From: Plakobranchus ocellatus
Taxonomy: Eukaryota > Mollusca > Gastropoda > Plakobranchidae
NCBI GenBank assembly: GCA_019648995.1
Contig: BLXT01000362.1
Coordinates: 186,678 to 215,318, forward strand
Direction: 5' to 3'
Length of the DNA stretch: 28,641 bases
Part shown: positions 27,941 through 28,641 of the stretch, piece after piece
Layout: each line of letters opens with the position of its first letter
Numbering within the stretch: the first letter of the stretch is position 1
Program-made: the position numbers and the translations under genes
The notes under the pieces: generated by a model
The model's database searches: none
What the model saw: the letters and a program-made list of their open reading frames with translations, nothing else
Told to the model about the DNA's origin: nothing

Positions 27941-28641
27941 CTGACATGCATTCGTTGCGATGGGGCACAGATGTAAACAAACCCGAATTTCCGTTAGATC
28001 TAGACTCAAATCTATATATTATAGTTTTCGGAGTCTTAGAGGATCATTACAGACCAGTATTATTCATTTCAACAGTTTTTAATCTAATGATTTTATTGTA
28101 GAGCATTGGTTGCGCATGGCAATGGGCTGTTTTGAAATAATAATAAGCCGACTTTATTTTCCAGAACGCTCTATTTTATAAGGAGAGGGAGAGAAGGAGA
28201 GAGCGAAAGAGAATTCATTAAGAGAGATTGACCGTGAGGCTGTGAGTCAAGAGGTATAGGCCTACAGATTGACTGAGATCATATGGGCAATTTTAACATT
28301 TTTTAATAAAAGCAATACAGTACCAGCTTTCAAGCAAAGGAACAAGAAAAAAAAACTGATTAGCACATAAGGTAATTTATTGGTCATAGATGGTTGCAGT
28401 AAAAACACAGGGAAAATTTATGTTGTGGAGACCCGTGCTTCTAGATCTACTTTCAACAGTTACGAACTTAATGAAAAGGCCGCGGGGATAATATTTTTAT
28501 TATATATATATATATTGTGTGAATGTAGCACAAATTACATTATAACTTGGCCTACAACCTCTTCATTTTGGCAGTAATTTGTGAAGGCAGAATAAAAAGG
28601 CAACACTAGCATATTTGTACTCATTCTCAGTTGATAAAGTT
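27941..28641. other. Non-coding DNA at the window end
   Basis: AT-rich sequence resumes after the retroelement. It has a purine-rich stretch (about 28180-28225), a short (TA)n at about 28500-28515 and TAGATCTA palindromes near 27996 and 28441. No gene is supported. Confidence 0.7.

Overview
The window is eukaryotic, AT-rich, animal-type DNA with introns, microsatellites, non-LTR and LTR retroelement relics and a Pol III tRNA gene. The protein families and the recurring TAGATCTA and AGGCCT palindromes suggest a marine invertebrate, most likely a mollusc (gastropod). The species assignment is an inference, not something the sequence proves.

Left part (1-6465). The 3'-terminal coding exon of a plus-strand gene occupies about 545-3306. 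It encodes a low-complexity, coiled-coil protein with W-[LM]-x-[KR]-[KR] boxes and five RPxSA boxes, tentatively CCDC181-like and probably ciliary or microtubule associated. Its upstream exons lie outside the window. A poly(A) signal follows at 3403-3408. About 3 kb of intergenic DNA with (GA)n and (CT)n tracts separates it from the convergent 3' end of the next gene.

Main part (6466-25084, minus strand). I could assemble a complete ten-exon gene for YIPF3, a five-pass Golgi membrane protein of the Yip1 family. The exons, from exon 1 at 25052-25084 to the stop at 6671-6673, have GT/AG borders and compatible phases, and sum to 999 nt (332 codons plus stop). Eight exons (2-9) are supported by homology or by phase continuity; the tiny first exon and the far terminal exon are inferred from phase, signals and position. 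The introns hold a dispersed repeat with a (GATT)n end in two copies, one of which reaches the exon 5 acceptor. They also hold degenerate tandem copies of the exon 8 donor region, a 387-base assembly gap, three tandem fragments of a dead non-LTR reverse transcriptase, a candidate pogo-like DNA transposon with TA-flanked inverted ends, and a 159-bp tandem duplication.

Right part (25085-28641). This holds the YIPF3 5' flank, an intact tRNA-Gln(UUG) gene on the plus strand about 300 bp from the YIPF3 start codon, then a decayed Ty3/gypsy-like LTR retrotransposon fragment (gag with a CCHC knuckle, plus remnants running toward pol). The last 700 bases hold nothing I recognise.

I see no operon-like system, CRISPR or novel multi-gene system. 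The most useful results are the reconstructed YIPF3 gene, the repeat/splice-site overlaps in its introns, and the unusual motif layout of the coiled-coil protein.
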